DNA of 64,000 nucleotides from Rostratula benghalensis (GCA_013399305.1 VXAI01000039.1:4703612-4767611); one strand, 5' to 3'. Positions 25,131 through 36,923 are shown, counted from the first letter of the stretch. Notes: a model not told the origin generated them from the sequence alone. Numbers and translations: made by a program.

Positions 25131-28100
25131 AGCAAATGAATACTTTTTGGCTTGCATAATTTAAAATTCTAAATATGCTTAATGCAACACCTCTCTATTT
25201 CATTTTGTTAGCTTTCTGTGACTCTGTGAAATGGAGATACCAACTGAAGCAATGCAATTTTCACAATAAAAATGGTATTGACTTTGTGTAACTTGAGAAA
25301 CTGAACTCAACTACACGTAGTCTTGGGCTTAAAGATGTAGTCAGGTACAGTATCAAAGAGAAAAAGACTGGTTTTAGGAAAAGTGGGAGAGGGAAAATGT
25401 TTACTTGAATCTCCATGTGTACTTAGATGTCCTGCGTTGCCAAATACTGCACATCTTAAGCCTGTTTGAAAACTTGAGAACAAAGAAAGTTTTTGAATAT
25501 CTGATTTCTAGAATTTTGGCATAAGTCATTGCAATACATATAATATTTCTACTTTTAATATATTGCAGATTTTTTTTTTAGAAAGCAAAATTTATGTGGA
25601 AGTTATTTCCTTTCATAAACATACCATAGAATATTCTAAGAATTTGAGAAACAAATTACATGTATTTTTTCCTTGTGTTAGAATGTGTCTAAATGGAATA
25701 TGTTTTTTGTCTTCAAGGAAATCCCAATTAAATACACCTTATTCTAAACCAGCAGCTTCATTCCAAATATGGTATTTACAAATAACATAAAACTGTAACA
25801 GTATTTTGCACTTTAAAAATGTGCTGAAGAATGTGCCCCATACAGAAGACCATACTTTATGGAGGTTTTTTTGTGAGATTGGATGTGGTTTTACTAAGAC
25901 TTGTAATTCATACATGAATTTATTATTAAAGATAATGCAAGGTGGTGAATATAAAAAGAAATAAAGGTTAAGCTTACATTATAGGGGAAAACCTATGATT
26001 TTTTAATAGCCTTTGTGTAAGATAGTGTCACTAATGGAATTGGGTCTTCTGCAAGCAATCTTTGATCTTCAAGAGAAAGGAAGAAAAGGAATTCTCACCG
26101 AAAAACCTTTTCTTGGTGTTTGTCGTGAGTGGAGTTTTCTTCAGATTCCGCATCACTTTTGATGAATGCGTTTACATTCCACTGCTGAGAAATAACTTTC
26201 CATTTGGGAACTGGGCTGATGTGAAAACAGGAATGTGGAGGCCCCGGGCGAGGGGACAGGGCTGAATGCTGATAGGGAAATGTTCCCTCTTCAGTAGCTG
26301 CTGCCTTTCCTGCGAGCAGGAAAAGAGCATCTGTGTGTGTGAGTACAAGTGTGTCTGGGGATCTGGGGAAATGGATGGGTCACGTCTGGAGAAAACGGCT
26401 CTGTCCTTCAGTGTCATGATGGTAATAGAAAGGATAGAATGAGTCACCTTCAATACCTGGAAGTTTTCGGCTGTCTCCATGTGTAAGTGCTTGTAGAAAT
26501 TAAGGTGTTGCTTGTATCCTTAGGTGTTTCAGTTAATGGAGGTACTTTGTTGTTTTGGTTTATTACTGAATCTAATAAAATTTGAAGGGGAAGAGATACA
26601 GGCAACGGTATTAAATTTTTCTCGTGTTGATGTTTGTTAGCCACTCTGCTAATTGTAGTTTTATAATTGTAAAGGATTTTTTAATGAAGACTGAAAAGTA
26701 TAAACTTGGGAAACATAGAAGCCTTTAGTTTCCACTTAAAACTTACCTTCTATTAGCCAGTGTGTTGTAAACTGGAATACATCTGTTCTTTAACCAACTG
26801 TGTGTGTTTTGAGCATGAGTTATGAGATATGTATGTAGTAAGGTACAATTTGAGAGAAGAGAACTGTCATCTACAGTCAGTGTAAACTTGATTTTAGAAT
26901 GCATTAGAATAGAAATGAAGTTGTAAATTACTTAGATGGATTACAATACCTGTTTTTAATACACATAGTGAGAAAAAGTTTGTAAGGTTTTTTTAAGTAC
27001 TAATTAAATTATTTGGAAATAGCACTATTGAATAGTCAAGCGGGAAATTAATTTTGTCAATTTGCTTCAGGGAATAGTATAGTTAGAGAGCAGTTGGTTG
27101 GGGAGAATATTTAACTGTGTAAGAGTGAGTTTTTTTATCATCCACTTTCAAAAATGCTGCTGTAAATTTGGTTCCTGCTAATAAAATTGTTTTGTATATC
27201 TTTGGGTTTTCTAAAAGTAGATTTGTATTCACATCATTAATTCAATACATTTAGGGGGTCTAAAAGTAACTGTGATAGAAAAAGTCCTCTATAAGTGAAA
27301 ATGCCTCTAGGACAGGTACTGTGGAGAGCATCTGTGAAGTTTAATACTCGGGGAACCTCAAGTCAGAGATTATGTGGTAGCAGGAAAAAAGGTGTTGGAA
27401 AAACTGCTGCAAAACAAGGTTCTTTGGGGAATTTAGGTGAGGCAGCAATATCCTTGCTAGGCAGCCTTCTGTCTATCTAAATTACTGTTATAAACCCCTA
27501 TGTCCCATATTGACAGCCACCATTGCAAAGGTAACTTTAAACTGCCTGAGCTTCCTTCGGTGAAATTCTCTCATCCACATCACAGATTTAGAGAAAGTAG
27601 TTGGGATTCTCTCAGGTGAATCACTGGCTTAATAGTTGCTATTTTTAGGAGCTGAAATTAATAAGGCTTAGGTATGAGAGAAAATTTTATCTTTATGTAA
27701 TAAGACAATTTTGATTGAAGTTAAGGAATAATATGATACAACCGAATGTGAAGAGTATGTTATGTAAAATTCTTTACTGAGTTTTAAACACAAAAATGTG
27801 TTTTAACCTTAATCTCCCTAGTGAAGCCTTTTTCACACTGCAGTAAGGGAAGAAATAAATTTGTCAAATCCCTGGTCCACTGGAATTGGCTAATATAGGC
27901 TTTTTATGTTTTACTTTAGCTAGCCAGTGCTCATGTAGGCTGAATACTTTGTGGTAAATCTGGATAGTCAAACGCACTGTCTAGGGTAAGGCTGGTCTGG
28001 TAACAAAATTTGATGTGTCTAACAGAAGTTACTAAAATAGAGCTGGTGTTAAGAAGAGAATCTGTCCACCCTTCCACTGAAGCTATTTGCTGCTGCTGTT

Positions 28101-29203
28101 TCTTTGTGATACCTAGGATCCCTCAAGCCAGCTTGCATGCCAGTTTGTGGTCCTTTGTGTGAAGCTCTTCTCCTGGTATTTTATTAAAAGGCTTTACAGG
28201 TTGGGCTTTTTGATCAGCTCAGTAAACAGACCGATATTTTAAGTAACTTATTTTCCATTAAATCAAGCTTGTTTGGTGGTTTCGTCTGCCTAGTAGCTTG
28301 ATACTGCAGTCGGGATTTTGGGTGAAGAGTGACACTAAAGCCTTTTTTGTTGGTCTTTGCTTTTTGCTTTTGTGTGAAGCTCTGAGATGTTAACTCTGAT
28401 AACTTGCTGACTTTCATATCGGTCTTCTGAATTGAAACTGTGGCATTGGTGGTGCCCTAAAATCCCTGCTGTTTCTCGAAGTTGTGTCAAACAGGTATTT
28501 GTGTGACTGTGTGCAGGTATCAAAGTTCTGCAACAGATAGCATGCAATACTGTGTTGGGCATTCTACCACTGTCGGAGTTGGACGCTTCTGAAGTATCCA
28601 GATGTAGAGGACATTGACAAGACAGTTTTATAATTTACACTGATTATGCAGATTCCTCACTAATGATGAATTTTCAGCAGCAGAGTGGAAGTCAGGAGAT
28701 TCAGCTGGCATGGCATATCTGAGATCAGAACTTCAACCCTTGAAAGGTCACTTAACTTTCTTCTGCCTTGATTTCCTTATCTTCCTGCCTACAATACTTC
28801 ACAAAGATTACAAAGTTTGTTTGCAGTCTGAACTGCCTTGTGATCTTCGGTCAAAGATAATATATACTTGTGATGCACTGTCTTCTCTGATAAATTTTGT
28901 CATAGGATTCTGAGCAGTGCAGTGATGACGTGGTTATTTGTTGTGAGAACCAGTGTGTAACCAGGAACAGAAATCAAGAATTTTCTTTATAGTGATTCAA
29001 TGCATGCCTTCTGTCTTAGTGTGTTGACTACCTGTTTCCTTGTGGTGAAAGGTAAAGTTCAAAGAAGTTATTCAAGAATAGAAAAGCACATCCAAAACAC
29101 AGATTTTCCTTTTCACTGTGTTTGCTAAAGCTGGAAACTTTTGGATGTCAGCAGTGATTAGCAACAGGCAGAAGCTTAAAGCTGATACTTTGAGACAGCA
29201 ATT

Positions 29204-29220
29204 GAAGAAGAAGAAGAAGG
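29204..29220. repeat. (GAA)n microsatellite
   Basis: Five GAA units and a trailing GG on the + strand. Too short to suggest instability. Confidence 0.85.
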
Positions 29221-29487
29221 AAATGATGGAGTAGAAAATGTGGATTTGCGTTTTCTTTTGAAAGTAGTGTTTGCTACAAGGCTGGCAAAAAAATACAGCA
29301 ATAGTGTAATCTAGACCAAAACCAATGTTTACAAAGAGGGGGGCAAGGATCTCCAAGAGGAAAGGGGAATGTTTCTGTGTTGGTTTTCAATTAGAATATC
29401 AAATAAATTGCATTTCTAATAATCGCTTTTGTATTGTTGTTCTTTTAATCAGTGAGTTGATTTTCTTACTCCTTTCTTTCCCCACCT

Positions 29488-29490
<3 letters not shown>

Positions 29491-29517
<27 letters not shown>
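29491..29517. repeat. T27 homopolymer, longest in the window
   Basis: Run of 27 T on the + strand, preceded by a pyrimidine-only stretch (CCTTTCTTTCCCCACCTTTC-like). It is the longest homopolymer here and sits in the intron before the exon at 31251. Confidence 0.95.
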
Positions 29518-29519
<2 letters not shown>

Positions 29520-30424
29520 GGGAAAACTGTGTGTATGGATCCAGGGTAATGACCAAGAAAATAAGTTTGTCATGCTTGCAGCCATCTAATTGTTGAAGAT
29601 AATGGCTTCGTTTTCTGTTATTTTTAAGAGTAGTTGAAATTCTATAAAATTCAAGATTGCATTATAGAGTAAAGTGTGCTATGTTTTGTTGCTGGACTGT
29701 GGGAGGAAGCATGTGTTTGCCTCTAGGAAAATACTCATTGTGTTGAGAGTCTTCTTTATTGAATGTTTCTTTTCAAGAGGCTTAGTATTCTGGAAAATTT
29801 TTTCTATTGTAGAAGTCCTGTGTACCATTAAATACGATTATTATTTTGATGAACAAGCACAGCTGGCATTTCTTTTCAATATCTGACTGCCTTCTTTTTG
29901 AGCTATAACGTGCTGTTGTAAAGAGATTAGCCTTTGGGGTAGCAAGTTAAATTGTTCATTTCTACTAATCACCAGGCAGGACAGGGGAATAGAAATAAAA
30001 TGGCTAGCTATACAGCTCTGAATGGTATATGAACTTCTTCAGTTTGCCTGTTATGAATGAAATAAAGCTTGAAAAAGCTACTTTTCACAAATGTCATAGC
30101 TTAAGTGTGTAACTGTTATTGTGCATTACAGGGCGCGTTAAAATTCAGATTTTGCAATTTTATTGAGTCTGGTTTGGTTTTCATATACTTATTTAATAGC
30201 TGTTACCCTGTAAGCTTCAAATAGGAAGGTTTCTCATGCCTGTTGCACAGCTGAAGAAAGGGAGAAAAGCTAAATAGTTGAATTGGCCCTTGGCAAATTT
30301 TAGGGCAGGTGTGTTAGAGCAGGCTACAAGAGAGGTCCTGAAGTTCCATCCATTTTATCATCTGCCTTCCCTCCCTGTGACGGGAAAGCTCTGGCACTGA
30401 CCTGGCAGGCTTAAATATGAACTA

Positions 30425-30439
30425 CCTGGAGGGGGCAGC
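30425..30439 (+). promoter_or_regulatory. CTCF-core-like motif
   Basis: CCTGGAGGGGGCAGC matches the AGGGGGCAG core of the CTCF consensus, with mismatches in the five bases before it. It lies in a small GC-richer patch (CCACACGCCGCAG follows). Single motif matches are weak evidence, so this is only a candidate. Confidence 0.25.
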
Positions 30440-31250
30440 CACACGCCGCAGAAGAAAACTTTAGCTTGGTTGTCTTTTCTTCCACTCTGTCAGCTCATGA
30501 TTGAGGATTTAACCAGGAAGATCTTGTGTTTCACTGAATTATGTACCGGTTCTCTGCACTCCACCTTTACTGCTGCATTTTGAGTATTCTTTGCAGTTAA
30601 GCCCGCAGACACACGCATTCATTTAATACGGGCAGAGCACTTCAGAAACTGAAACTAAAATAGCTCTCAATTTTATCCCACAGGGAGCAAAATGTTATCA
30701 TGCTTAATTATTGCACTAAGGTGTGAATGTGTCACCAAAAGGTTGTTCTGCCTTTTTCCTCATCCATTCAATTTGGGAATACTCTCACGTTCAGCATCCT
30801 TATTTTAATTATTTATTTTAAGTAAAAAAAGAGCTAATTGAAGTTGTTCAGCCTTTTCATTCTTTTCCCAGGTAGCTTTCTTTATAGAAATGCAGATAGC
30901 TTAAGTAACTTAATACTGTAATGTCAGAAGATACTAGATCAAACTCTGTAATGTAGTTCAGAATCAACCATGCATCATCTTCAGTAGACAGCACTTGATT
31001 GACACTTGTTTTAGTGTTTATAGAATTATTTAGCAAATACTTCGAGTAAACTATGTAAAGACAAAACACACAGTGCTCGGTGTCCCTGATGATCGGTTAC
31101 TTGTTGTGAAGGACATTTGCATGAAACTTGTATTGTGAAGAGGTATGTACATTTTTTCTGCTTTACAATATCTGGAGTAGACTTAGATGTGCTTATGGAT
31201 TGTGTTATAGCTCTGATTTTTGTTCTGATCAAAATACTTTTGATCTTCAG

Positions 31251-31326
31251 TTTTGGGAAGCGCTCTGCGGGAAGCTTCAGGCGTGGCTGTGAATGCATTG
31301 TTTTGGAGCCATCTGAAATGATTGTG
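31251..31326 (+). CDS. RAPGEF2: RAPGEF2 exon: CNB-like domain, phosphate-cassette region
   Basis: A 76-nt internal exon with acceptor TTTTGATCTTCAG and donor ATTGTG|GTAAGA. Its first T completes the split serine codon (AG|T). The 25 following codons read FGKRSAGSFRRGCECIVLEPSEMIV and end in phase 0. In genuine cAMP receptors this segment is the phosphate-binding cassette (FGE...RxA), where the glutamate contacts the ribose and the arginine the phosphate. Here the glutamate position is lysine (FGK) and the RxA is replaced by RRGC, in line with the reported failure of PDZ-GEFs to bind cyclic nucleotides conventionally. The domain is thought to be regulatory or structural. Confidence 0.96.
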
Positions 31327-33715
31327 GTAAGAATATTTTCATTCAGTTGCTTTCAAATATTACAGACCAGCTTTGGTAACATTTCAACTTCCAATAAAAT
31401 TTGAAGAGTTTTTTGTTTTGCATGTGATTGTTTCATAGATCTAAGATGTCATACATAGTTTTCTTGCCATTCCTTGCACATATACTTGCATTATTTGAGT
31501 GATAAAGTTATCTTTTATATTGTTGCTACCTCTACTTTTGCAGATTTCTTGTAAAGTTGTCTTGTTCCAGCAGAACGGCAGAACTGTTTGTGTATTGTTT
31601 GTTTTTTTTTAAAGCTGCTTTATACAATAGGTAAGCTTAGAAGCTTTAAAGTACTAGGTTAACAATAGCAATTAATGTTTGATTGAATTAAATTTATTCT
31701 CAGCTGCCTGAGGTTTTAATAATGAATTTGACCATTTTAAATTTCTGCTGACTTTTCTGGGTGAAGGTTATTTTGTTAGCAGTATCTGCTAGTGGAGTAT
31801 CTGCTAGTTAGCAGTATCGAGTCCAGTGGAAAAACAGCATTGTCTCTGAGGGTTCACACAGGCTCAAAAGTTTTCAGTTGCCACCTCAAAATGCGTCATC
31901 TGAACAAGTGCACAATCAACAGGCTAAATGTCTTTTTTTTTTTTTTCTATCACTGATGTGATAGAGTGATTATTAAGCTAATACAATATAGTAGAAGACA
32001 CAGGAGGCATATGTGAGAAATGCCAATTCCTTTTTCTCTATCCCTAACTCTGTAACTTTACTTTGTAAAGGAGCAGCTCCTCAACGGCAGCCCCTTATGC
32101 CTCCAAATTTGCCCCTGTGTTGGTCCCCCAGTTTGTCTGGTTGGTTTGTGTAACTCCTATCTGACCACAAGTTCGGGAAACAGTTTATTATTGTCCCAGA
32201 TTTGTTCTCTAGAGGTATACAATTTAGGTGGTGGTAGCTGTGTGGGTGTCTGTTTGTCTTGAACAAGCCTTGGTAAGTTGTAAGGAAGAGTGATATAAAA
32301 GATAGGCATAAAGAAAGGAGATGACTAACCAACAAGAGTCCAGAAGAGATCTTCTAGGCAGATGGATAATGTTGGATCAGGGGGACATACTCCTGCACAA
32401 GTCATCTTAGTTCAATAAACCTCACCTCTAGAGTTTTGGGAAAGTTAAAATTGAACACTTCATTTCACTCCAGCCTTTCAAAGGAATAATAATGCCTTGA
32501 CGAGAAAGAATCCCATCCCCAGATGTCGGGGATTACCATGGCGGGCATGGTAACTTGCAGTCTCAGGGCTGGATGGAGTCACTCTAAGGGAGGAGAAGTG
32601 GGAGAGGTGTAGGTGTGAGTGGGACTGTGTCAGATTTGCAGTGGATCACCTCAGTGGTAAGGAGGTAAGTGTTACCAGCTCCTCCTGGTAAAACGGGCTG
32701 TGCTCATCCCCTTGTGTTAGTACACTGAAAGTTGTTTTTTAGTCACATGAGCTGACTAGTACATAACTCTTCTGACACAGACATACTGCAAATTCTTAGG
32801 AGTATTTTGGCTAATATCTCTTTTCTTTGTTGAAAAACATGGAGGAACCTTGCAAGGTGCCTTTTAAGCTCTTCTCTACATCTTCAGAAATAGTGTTTAT
32901 CCCTGGGGGTGGAATTGAATAGGAAGAGTTAACTGAATCCCCATATATAGCCAATGCTGAAAGGTAGTTTGTTTATTTGTTTTGGTTGGTTGGTTTTGTC
33001 TTTTTTTCCCTCCTTTGCCTGTTAGTCTGGAGTAAGGTTCCTATGAATAGGCTGAACAGAGAAGAGATGTTGATTTTCAGTCATGTTACTGTAAAAAGAT
33101 TGTTCACTTTCAGGACAACCAGAATTCCTAGTTCAAATATTTGCACTGCAGTTTACTGTTCTGTAGTAATTTAGGACTTTTACTTTGAAGACCCTGAAAC
33201 TGAGAAGATAAATTTTATGTTAGGATATACCTAATAGGTTATTTTGTTCCTTGCTGTTGTTTTTAATTGATTTGGTTTTATGTAAATCAAAATATTTGAG
33301 GTAAATAATAAAACCACTGCTACCTACTGAAGAGTGCAGCCTTTGCCATAGGTTGGTTAGGGAAGATCCCAAGTGACAAACAGTGGTCAGCAAGAAAACT
33401 ACCAAAGCATGCTCTCATACCTTGTTTTTTGTTGTAATGTATTGAGTGGTGCAGTGCTTGTCGTGGTTGTATAAGAGTAAGGAGGAGAGGAATGGAGAAT
33501 TTGTTTTCTGTCATTTTGAAAAGTGGCCGTATTCAGTGATGCTGCTCATAACAATGCCGAATTTTTTGGTTTTTAGTATTGGTTTCACTCAGTGCTGAAA
33601 ATGCAGGAAGTTCAAATCTATCTGCTGGTTTTTGAAAAAAAGGATGTGTTGTGTTTCTAACAAGAAAACATATTTATTTCTTGGGGAAAATGACACTCTC
33701 TTGCATCTATTGTAG
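31327..33715 (+). other. RAPGEF2: RAPGEF2 intron (2.4 kb)
   Basis: Phase-0 intron between GTAAGA and the ATTGTAG acceptor. It contains a small local duplication of AGTATCTGCTAG at 31781-31807, a T-rich tract near 31931, and a GC-richer block at about 32480-32720 that includes an 8-bp inverted repeat (32533-32553). No coding sequence was seen. Confidence 0.93.
32480..32720. other. GC-richer intronic block with inverted repeat
   Basis: G/C-rich relative to its flanks, with runs such as GGGAGGAGAAGTGGGAGAGG. At 32533-32553 the arms TTACCATG and CATGGTAA flank GCGGG, giving a perfect 8-bp stem. It may be a regulatory segment or a remnant of an unidentified repeat. No ORF or splice-site support. 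Confidence 0.3.
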
Positions 33716-33883
33716 GTTGATTATATGGATGAAAATGAAGAGTATTTTCAGCGTCAAGCTTCTCATAGGCAATCTCGAAGAAGATTTAGGAAAATCAACC
33801 AAAAAGGGGAGCGACAAACAATTATTGACACTGTTGACCCTTATCCCGTGGGGAAGCCACCCCTACCTAGAGGCTACCATACG
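33716..33883 (+). CDS. RAPGEF2: RAPGEF2 exon: basic linker after the CNB-like domain
   Basis: A 168-nt exon (56 whole codons, phase 0 at both ends) between TCTATTGTAG and ACG|GTAAGC. It begins VDYMDENEEYFQRQASHRQS, passes through an arginine/lysine-rich stretch RRRFRKINQKGERQTI, and ends DPYPVGKPPLPRGYHT. It joins the end of the N-terminal CNB-like domain to the region before the second CNB and the REM/PDZ/RA/CDC25-type GEF domains, which lie to the right of the window. SRRRFRKIN is nearly invariant between the two PDZ-GEF paralogues in my memory, whereas the following PYPVGKPPLPRGYHT tail is RAPGEF2-like. The basic patch could be a phosphorylation or membrane-contact site (inference). Confidence 0.97.
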
Positions 33884-34537
33884 GTAAGCTGTGTCTGTAT
33901 TAATGGTTCACAAAAACATAAGGAGGAAAATTACTGGAAATAAAACAATCCAAATGGTTAAACCTGCTGTGTGCTGTGTAGGGAGGTATCCCCTTAAACT
34001 ACTGTGAATTTGGCTCCATCAGTGCATGAACATGTGTGCAGTTTGCATCTGAGTTTGGAGTTGAAAGCACATTTCTTATGACTGTGAATGTCATGGATTA
34101 TTTCTTAGTGTTATAGTCATTATTTCAAAATTGTGAAAGAAACTGTGTTCTCATTTCCTTTTAATATTAAGTTACAGTACAATGGTTTAGTGTACAGTGT
34201 TAAAAGTTCAGTTAGTGAAGTGCTCATTCACATGGATGGTAACTTGTTGCCTGAAAAGGACCATGCTGCATTGCAGTAGGTCAAATTCTTGGGTTAATCT
34301 GTCATTTCTTTTTGGTATCCAGAACTTGAATGTCAAAGTAACCCTCACTGGTGTCTGCCTTGAGCCCTTTGTACTTGGGTTTCAGTGAGCTACATAGTCT
34401 GCCCGTGATCGTGGAGATCATTTGGTCTTTTCTTATATGTTGAAAGTTACTTTCTCATGAGATGAAAATAAACTAATAATTAAAACTTACTCTACAGAAT
34501 ATTTTATATGGCTTTTAAATTGAGAAAAGCTCTATTA

Positions 34538-34830
34538 CAGAATCACAGAATGATATGGGGTTGGAAGGGACCACTGGAGATCATCCAGTACAACCTCCCT
34601 GCCAAAGCAGGTCCTCCTAGAGCAGGTTGCACAAGAACATGTCCAGATGAGTTTTGAATGTCTCCAGAGATGGATACTCCACCACCTCTCTGGGCAGCCT
34701 GTTCCAGGGCTCTGGCACCCTCAAAGAAGTTCCTCCTGATGTTTTGATGGAACTTACAATGTTTAAGTTTGTGCCTGTTACATCCTGGCCTTGCACAAGA
34801 AGCTGCTCCCATCAGGCTGAACGAGGCAAC
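34538..34830 (-). mobile_element. CR1 LINE fragment, antisense
   Basis: Starts CAGAATCACAGAATGATATGG, the reverse complement of a CR1 3' terminus, followed by GGTTGGAAGGGACCACTGGAG, ATCATCCAGTACAACC, CTCTGGGCAGCCTGTTCCAG and GAAGTTCCTCCTGATG. It has the same family architecture as the 2799-3095 copy but is a diverged independent insertion. It is 5'-truncated and opposite to RAPGEF2 transcription. The left boundary is clear. The right boundary is soft, fading after GCTGCTCCCATC. Confidence 0.92.
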
Positions 34831-34897
34831 TTCCCATCTCAGCAGACATTTCAACCAACAAGGAATAGATTTTCATTTAGAGTCTAAAAACCTTTAA

Positions 34898-34919
34898 TTT
34901 TTTTTTTTTTTTTTTTTTT
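34898..34919. repeat. T22 homopolymer
   Basis: Run of 22 T on the + strand, 70 bases past the 5' side of the antisense CR1 copy. It is therefore not the 3' tail of that element. Confidence 0.95.
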
Positions 34920-35019
34920 AAGTCACAGTATAATAGATTAATGTTTGGTATTGGTTTCAGCTGTAAGCAAAATGCTGGAAAAGCTGTTTGTCTTTGGCTC
35001 TCATTTATTTGTTTACAAC

Positions 35020-35650
35020 CCCAAATTTCCTAGAGCAGTAAAGGCATGGGCGTAAATAACTTTGTGCATATTTAATCTCATTGAGTTCATTGGGCTGAAT
35101 TTTGCACAATGTAAGCCACATGCATAAAACTTTGCAGGATTAGAGCTTTACCGTTTTTAAAATACTTTCTTTAATCCAATGGGGCTGTAGGTTTTTTTCC
35201 ATTTCTCCTTCTTTATCCTTATTCCTTGACTTGTTTGCCAGTTCCCTGTATATTCAATGTGTGTCTGTAAGTGTGTAATGTTTGATTACATCTGTTAATT
35301 ATACAGGCTTTTCCTCATGAGTTGAATAATTACGTTTTACGCCAACAATTTGTTTTTATTTATACAACGGCGTTTAATTTGCAGAGCAGTTTTAATTGCC
35401 TCTAAATTTAATACAGATAGAGCCAGTTCACTTGGTTTGAAGATGAAACATTTTACTATTCTGTTTTTGAAAAAATAAATATGTGGTATTCATAGGGATT
35501 ACAGGAAGAATTACTTTTGTTCGTATTATTTGTACGTGTACACTGTGCTTTGAAAACGCTTTGAGTGTGATTTTAACCTAACTCCAGAAGGGCGATATTT
35601 AGATAACACACAGTGCCATTTGCATTCCTAGGTCCTTGCCTGTTGTATAA
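35020..35650. promoter_or_regulatory. Candidate conserved non-coding element
   Basis: AT-rich but with several retained CpGs (ATTACGTTTTACGCC, ACAACGGCGTTTAATT, TTGTACGTGTAC, AAAACGCTTTG) and many TAAT homeodomain cores (GAATAATTACG, TTTTAATTGCC, TTTAATTTGC). Methylated CpGs normally decay in unconstrained introns, so their survival in AT-rich sequence hints at constraint. No ORF, splice site or repeat explains the block. Conservation itself cannot be seen from one sequence. Confidence 0.35.
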
Positions 35651-36905
35651 ATTTTGCTTTAGGTATGCCTAATGAGTTTTTGTGAGCTTAACTGGTGCTA
35701 AGAGCAAATGCCCATTGTGTGCCATTCTGTTGTGGGAGATCATGATGATTTTGTGTATGTGTTGGGAAATTCATTGCAAGCAAGTTTTCATATTGAGTTG
35801 GAAGAGATTGCCAAATAAACTGTAAAATTTGCAATAATTGCAGTCAAATGTTGCTTTTAAAAGTGTAATATGATGAGTATGTCTGAATTTATTTTTTTTT
35901 CAAAGCAAATAGAGTCAAGCTCACATGAGTTTTGAAATGTAGTGAAGACTCTTCATGCTGGCCCATTCTCTCCTATTTTTACAGTATTTGGTGATCTTGT
36001 ATACATTGTTCTCTCATTCACTTCTACTACCTGTATTATTTCTATTGCTTTAACCATACATGTTAAAGGCTGCATTGTCTTTTCTCCCTTCCTACCTTAT
36101 GTCCCTTGACCTAATTTTTATTTAGTCCTAGTTTCTTGAAAAATTGACCGTAGAAAGCAGGGTTTTTTTTTAAACACGCAGGAATTCAAAGCATATTATA
36201 GCACACATCTTGGGGGCTTGTTGCCCATCCTTTCTTTGGTCAGCACCTGTGAGAGTCTCATCTTTGGTTCTACTTCTTAATTTTGGAAAAAGACAGAAGC
36301 ATTAAAAGAATACAGATGTTCAGATAGTGTAGAAAATAATGTGTTAAAGTCAAACTGAGAAAAGATTAATTTGATGCATTGTTTTCAAGTTTTCTCTTCC
36401 CTGTAGTTTGTGTTCTGGTTTAGGTGTTAGGTACACGAGATTTAAACTAAGAAAGCTGCTTTGAAAGCATCCTCAAAATCTTCTTAAAATGTGCAATTTT
36501 CTTATATTTCGTTTTACTCTAAATCCATAGTTACTGTGTTGAATGTGGGTTGGGTTTTTTTTGTTGGTAATTTATTAATGCTTTATTTGCACTAGTCTCT
36601 GAATGCTTTTCTTCAGAAAGTTGACAGTATTTTCTGAAGAAAGCTTTCTATATCTTTGGGAAAATGTAGAGGGAAATGTAGAGCTTAAATGAAGCTGCAT
36701 GGCTGTGCTTTTCAAGAAAAAAAAATGCAGTGCTCTCAGTTGTGGCATGGCTTTCTGCGGTAGAGACAACTTGTAGGGGATGGTGGACACTCATTAACAT
36801 AATTTTAACATTATCTTCATAGTGGTGGAATGTACTATGGCATGTCTGATAATGTTCATCTTTTCCTTTCCTCCTATATGGCATTCATTTCATTTTGGCT
36901 CACAG

Positions 36906-36923
36906 GAATGCACTAAACCTCAG
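36906..36923 (+). CDS. RAPGEF2: RAPGEF2 18-nt micro-exon (ECTKPQ)
   Basis: Six whole codons, GAATGCACTAAACCTCAG, flanked by GGCTCACAG and GTATTG. It is phase 0 on both sides, so inclusion or skipping keeps the frame. The preceding exon ends GYHT. The longer RAPGEF2 products I recall continue GYHT-ECTK-x-Q into LPADFTKL, so this is the right peptide in the right place. The donor (CAG|GTATTG) is weaker than GTAAGT and the upstream CU-rich tract is of PTB type. Both are common for regulated micro-exons. The next coding exon is not in the window. The main risk is that so short a match could be fortuitous, but position, phase and sequence all agree. Confidence 0.88.

Larger units (their letters stand above)
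12499..31250 (+). other. RAPGEF2: RAPGEF2 intron (18.75 kb)
   Basis: Bounded by the GTAAGT donor of the exon ending at 12498 and the ATCTTCAG acceptor before 31251. It splits a serine codon (AG|T). I see no recognisable exon, RNA gene or CR1 copy in it. It holds long T-runs (17679-17711, 18462-18483, 29491-29517), a GAA microsatellite near 29204, the only ambiguous base of the window (22449), a CRE/X-box-like cluster near 22355-22400, and GC-richer blocks around 24240-25130 and 26190-26400 that could be regulatory. Open frames, including a 132-codon antisense one at 20431-20829, lack support. Confidence 0.9.
33884..36905 (+). other. RAPGEF2: RAPGEF2 intron (3.0 kb)
   Basis: Phase-0 intron from GTAAGC to the GGCTCACAG acceptor of the micro-exon. 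It carries an antisense CR1 (34538-34830), a T22 run (34898-34919), and a stretch at about 35020-35650 with retained CpGs and homeodomain-type TAAT cores that looks like a conserved non-coding element. Just before the micro-exon lies a CU-rich tract at 36859-36875 (TCTTTTCCTTTCCTCCT), the type of sequence bound by PTB-family splicing repressors. Confidence 0.9.

Noticed and set aside
12415..33883. Assignment to the paralogue RAPGEF6
   Set aside because: The CNB-region peptides (VFIKESMFLPRS, FGKRSAGSFRRG) and above all the MKPLAIPANHG first exon match RAPGEF2 as I know it and not RAPGEF6.
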